Positions 61,550-64,000 of a stretch of DNA of 64,000 nucleotides are shown here, piece by piece; positions within the stretch are counted from its first letter, which is position 1, and each line of letters starts with the position of its first letter. The DNA comes from PALSA-129 sp050014595. GTDB lineage: Bacteria; Acidobacteriota; Terriglobia; Bryobacterales; Bryobacteraceae. Under the pieces are notes generated by a model, which saw only the letters and a program-made list of their open reading frames with translations, did no database searches and was not told where the DNA came from. The stretch covers positions 19,129 to 83,128 of the forward strand of contig JBEKDA010000022.1 in NCBI GenBank assembly GCA_050014595.1, written 5' to 3'. The position numbers and the translations under genes were made by a program.

Positions 61550-62182
61550 TCAGCTCCCGATCAGGAAGCGGGCGATTTTCGGGGCCATGTAGTCGAGCAT
61601 GTCGAGCAACTGATGACCGGAGTCGAGAACCTCCAGAGTTGCGTTCGGGTGGCGGGCGGAGAATTCGCGCGAGGAAGCGACGGGGACGGCATCGTCGTCG
61701 ATGCCGTGAAAAATCAGCGCGGGCTGGGAGCAATCCGGGTAATCTTCGTAGCGGCCGGCATCCGCCAGGAGTTGATAGCCGAGCCGGCAATTGCGATTCT
61801 CTCCATAATGGAATACTTCCATCGAGCCCGTGCGGCGCCACTCTTCCACTTGTTCGGCGCCGGCCGGGGTACTGCCCCAGAGCCGCGCGAAAGCGAAGGC
61901 CGGGGCCAGCAGAACCAGGCGGCCCACCTCGGGGTGGCGTGCCGCGTAGAGGGCTGCCAGGTATCCGCCCAGGCTCGATCCGATCAGTGAGACCGCATCG
62001 CCGGCCGCCACCTGTCCGATCACGGCAAGCTGGCCGGTGATGCTGAGATGTTCGAAATCGCCAGCGGCCAAATCTGGAACGTCCACGCGGGCGCCGGCGT
62101 TTTCCAGGTAGTTGCGGAAATAGCGCGCCTTGTTGGAGGCCGGCGAGGAAGCGAATCCGTGGAGGTAGAGGATGCGGGTCAT
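61550..62182 (-). CDS. Alpha/beta hydrolase, YqiA/UPF0227 family
   Basis: 210 residues. ILYLHGFASSPASNKARYF is the typical start, SLIGSSLGGYLAALYAAR the nucleophile elbow (Ser in GSSLGG), FHGIDDDAVPVAS the acid region and LDSGHQLLDMLDY the His. Esterases of this family act on small esters or thioesters. Its ATG overlaps the stop TGA of the upstream exported protein (ATGA), so both are co-translated. Confidence 0.88.
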   Translation of the reverse strand: MTRILYLHGFASSPASNKARYFRNYLENAGARVDVPDLAAGDFEHLSITGQLAVIGQVAAGDAVSLIGSSLGGYLAALYAARHPEVGRLVLLAPAFAFARLWGSTPAGAEQVEEWRRTGSMEVFHYGENRNCRLGYQLLADAGRYEDYPDCSQPALIFHGIDDDAVPVASSREFSARHPNATLEVLDSGHQLLDMLDYMAPKIARFLIGS

Positions 62183-63102
62183 TTCTTGATCGGCGCCGGC
62201 GGAGCCGTCGCCGGCAGATCCGTGAATTTGATGTCGCTACTCGCGGTGAAGAGCTTGAAGGGCTCGTAGCGGTAGAGGTTTTCGGTCATCAGGCGGCCGT
62301 CCACCAGGTGGCGATGGACCACCGAAGCGGGCGTAAGGAATCCGTGCGCCGAAAGGATGTAATCCACGTTGGCGTCGTCGCGGATCAAGTGTTTGGCGGG
62401 GTCGGTGTACTCGATCCAGGCGTTGACGCGCAAAGGCAGACCGTCGGAAGCGCGCACCCATAGCGTGCCCTGCAGGGCGCGCCGCACCGATTCACGGCCG
62501 TGGAATTCGAGTGCGCCTCCGGAGGATGAGGTCTGTTGCCAGGAAAGCGTGAGGGCCTCTTCCGTGCCCACCCACGCGGTGCCGAGCGGTGTGATCTTTA
62601 TATTGTTTATGGCGCGTGAGCCGAACATCAGAAGGATCAGGCCGTAGTCGGTGGCGATATCCACCAGGCCGTTCTTGGCGAACTCCTCCAGCATGCGCTT
62701 GCGCGCGCGGTCGTCGGCGGACTGGATGGCGGCCGAAAGCGCGCGGCGGGCGCTCTCCGGGGTCTGCACCGCGCGGCCGTCCACCGAGACCACTTGGCGG
62801 AACTCCAGCAGGTTGTGCGCCGGCGCCTCGCTGAGCGCTCCGAAACTGTATTCCGATACGATTTCGCGCACGCGGAGCCGGGAATCGGCGCCGGCGGCTG
62901 CGGACTCATTGCGAGGCCGAAAGCGGGATGGCGGCATCTGGGCGCGTTGTTCGAGGGTTTCCTGGGTCAGAATCTTGGGCGCATTCTGCTGCAGAACCTC
63001 TGCTTCTTCGGAAACTCGCGCCAGAATCGTGCCGAGCGGGGGCTGCGCGCAGGCCGGCGAAATCAGCAAAACGAACCCAAGAACGGCCGGCGCAGAAGCC
63101 AT
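62179..63102 (-). CDS. Exported protein, unknown function
   Basis: 307 residues from ATG 63102. Signal peptide MASAPAVLGFVLLISPACAQ. The mature part begins with a helical stretch and then a beta-rich domain (REIVSEYSFGALSEAPAHNL, NNIKITPLGTAWVGTEEALT, LWVRASDGLPLRVNAWIEYT, ENLYRYEPFKLFTASSDIKF). This layout resembles outer-membrane-lipoprotein-sorting-like (LolA/LolB-type) folds, but the match is weak. TAGAAT ends 7 bases before the ATG. The esterase gene overlaps its end. Confidence 0.75.
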   Translation of the reverse strand: MASAPAVLGFVLLISPACAQPPLGTILARVSEEAEVLQQNAPKILTQETLEQRAQMPPSRFRPRNESAAAGADSRLRVREIVSEYSFGALSEAPAHNLLEFRQVVSVDGRAVQTPESARRALSAAIQSADDRARKRMLEEFAKNGLVDIATDYGLILLMFGSRAINNIKITPLGTAWVGTEEALTLSWQQTSSSGGALEFHGRESVRRALQGTLWVRASDGLPLRVNAWIEYTDPAKHLIRDDANVDYILSAHGFLTPASVVHRHLVDGRLMTENLYRYEPFKLFTASSDIKFTDLPATAPPAPIKK

Positions 63103-63109
63103 GCCCTTT

Positions 63110-63115
63110 ATTCTA
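63110..63115 (-). promoter_or_regulatory. -10 hexamer TAGAAT of the exported-protein/esterase operon
   Basis: TAGAAT on the minus strand ends 7 bases before ATG 63102, predicting a leaderless mRNA. It also faces the rRNA promoters. Confidence 0.45.
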
Positions 63116-63222
63116 CAGCGCCTGGGAAAGGTTTTGTGTAAAGATAAGTTGTTTATTTTCCTATGGTTCCTGGTGGTTCCCCGGTTTCGGATGAGAACGC
63201 CCGATTTTTTTCGGAGCACCGC

Positions 63223-63251
63223 TTGCATATCCGTCACGGTCCTGCTATCCT
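63223..63251 (+). promoter_or_regulatory. rRNA promoter P1
   Basis: TTGCAT (63223-63228) and TATCCT (63246-63251) with a 17-base spacer, upstream of 16S rRNA. Preceded by an AT-rich T-run (63205-63211) that could serve as an UP element. Confidence 0.55.
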
Positions 63252-63306
63252 GGTTGAGTCGCCGATTTGGGGATCTTGTGAGGCATCGCATGCCTTTGCC
63301 GGACAT

Positions 63307-63335
63307 TTGCGCCGGCGCGGCGAACATGGTATAAC
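63307..63335 (+). promoter_or_regulatory. rRNA promoter P2
   Basis: TTGCGC (63307-63312) and TATAAC (63330-63335) with a 17-base spacer; transcription would begin near 63342, giving a leader of about 285 bases before 16S. Confidence 0.6.
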
Positions 63336-63625
63336 AAAGAGAGATCCTCTGTAAGGAATGGTAACAAAACTCCGTTCAGGCCACTGATCGGGGCGGAATA
63401 CGGCCTTCCTGTTTGGCTCTTTTATAAAGTTCTCGGATTTTCCGGATGCAGGCGTGTCCTGTAAGGATGAGCCGCAGCCGGGAGCAGGTTTCGAGGCCTG
63501 CCATCGGGCCAGGTATGAGAATATGCCTGGCGTGGTGAGCGCAGATCATTGACAATCTGGTTGGATGCAGTAAAGAAGAACTCGTCAGTACTCTGAGTAA
63601 ACCGGAGCGATAATAACTCATTGAA
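63336..63625 (+). other. Leader of the rRNA operon
   Basis: Non-coding leader between promoter P2 and 16S rRNA. The stem GCCAGGTAT/ATGCCTGGC (63508-63531) may belong to the processing stalk. GATCATTGACAATC (63545-63558) resembles a boxA antitermination signal; TTGACA inside it plus TAAAGA (63571-63576) at 16 bases could instead be a third promoter. Confidence 0.5.

Positions 63626-64000
<375 letters not shown>

Noticed and set aside
63549..63576. TTGACA-16-TAAAGA as a main rRNA promoter
   Set aside because: It overlaps a boxA-like element just before 16S, so two upstream promoters are more likely; the possibility is noted in the leader entry.

Overview
The window reads as chromosomal DNA of an acidobacterium of the Solibacter/Bryobacter type (class Solibacteres). 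Supporting signs are the 5' end of a 16S rRNA gene at the right edge with an acidobacterial-looking variable region, a hopanoid locus, a secretin that carries a cohesin-like domain, an exported protein of the Solibacter-type C-terminal family, a TIGR02999-like ECF sigma factor overlapping a TPR kinase, and many short inverted intergenic repeats. The taxonomic call is inference; the gene content is read directly from the sequence. Base composition is uniformly GC-rich and I see no prophage, complete insertion sequence, CRISPR array or tRNA gene.

Layout. 1-4.3 kb: a minus-strand operon of one secretin and three pseudopilins. 4.4-9.4 kb: smpB, an orphan nucleotidyltransferase-like protein, a secreted GH43 glycosidase and a large exported protein. 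9.6-14.7 kb: motAB, a LytTR response regulator divergent from myo-inositol-1-phosphate synthase, and an epimerase. 14.7-16.2 kb: a coiled-coil protein, a gene-poor stretch and ogt. 16.3-26.3 kb: ispH-shc-hpnH, a repeat-filled gap, then hpnA-hpnG-two zinc dehydrogenases-hpnC-hpnD, with most junctions overlapping. 26.3-29.2 kb: three toxin-antitoxin modules, one with a truncated toxin, around a TauE transporter and a small zinc-finger-like protein. 29.2-38.5 kb: an MCE protein, tgt-yajC-secD-secF, and a TonB-ExbB-ExbD-ExbD-TPR operon. 38.6-44.9 kb: rsh (ppGpp), DUF971, a second TonB, leucyl aminopeptidase and a secreted cysteine-rich protein. 45-53.9 kb: a HEAT/VWA-like protein, aconitase, a TPR-thioredoxin protein, a DUF4097 lipoprotein and an amidohydrolase-like protein lacking its HxH motif. 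53.9-63.1 kb: a Yip1-like membrane protein, ECF sigma plus Ser/Thr kinase, a methyltransferase, a relic of a FliA-type sigma factor, and assorted enzymes. 63.1-64 kb: rRNA promoter region and the start of 16S rRNA.

How it fits together. IspH supplies isoprenoid precursors; HpnC and HpnD make the squalene precursor; SHC cyclises it to hopene; HpnH and HpnG build the ribosyl side chain; HpnA and the two dehydrogenases are candidates for further side-chain work. HpnE is not in the window. YajC/SecD/SecF and two TonB genes plus ExbBD serve the envelope. The most unusual general signal is that at least fourteen genes have a -10-like hexamer ending only 5-9 bases before the start codon, which points to widespread leaderless transcription next to genes with strong Shine-Dalgarno sites.
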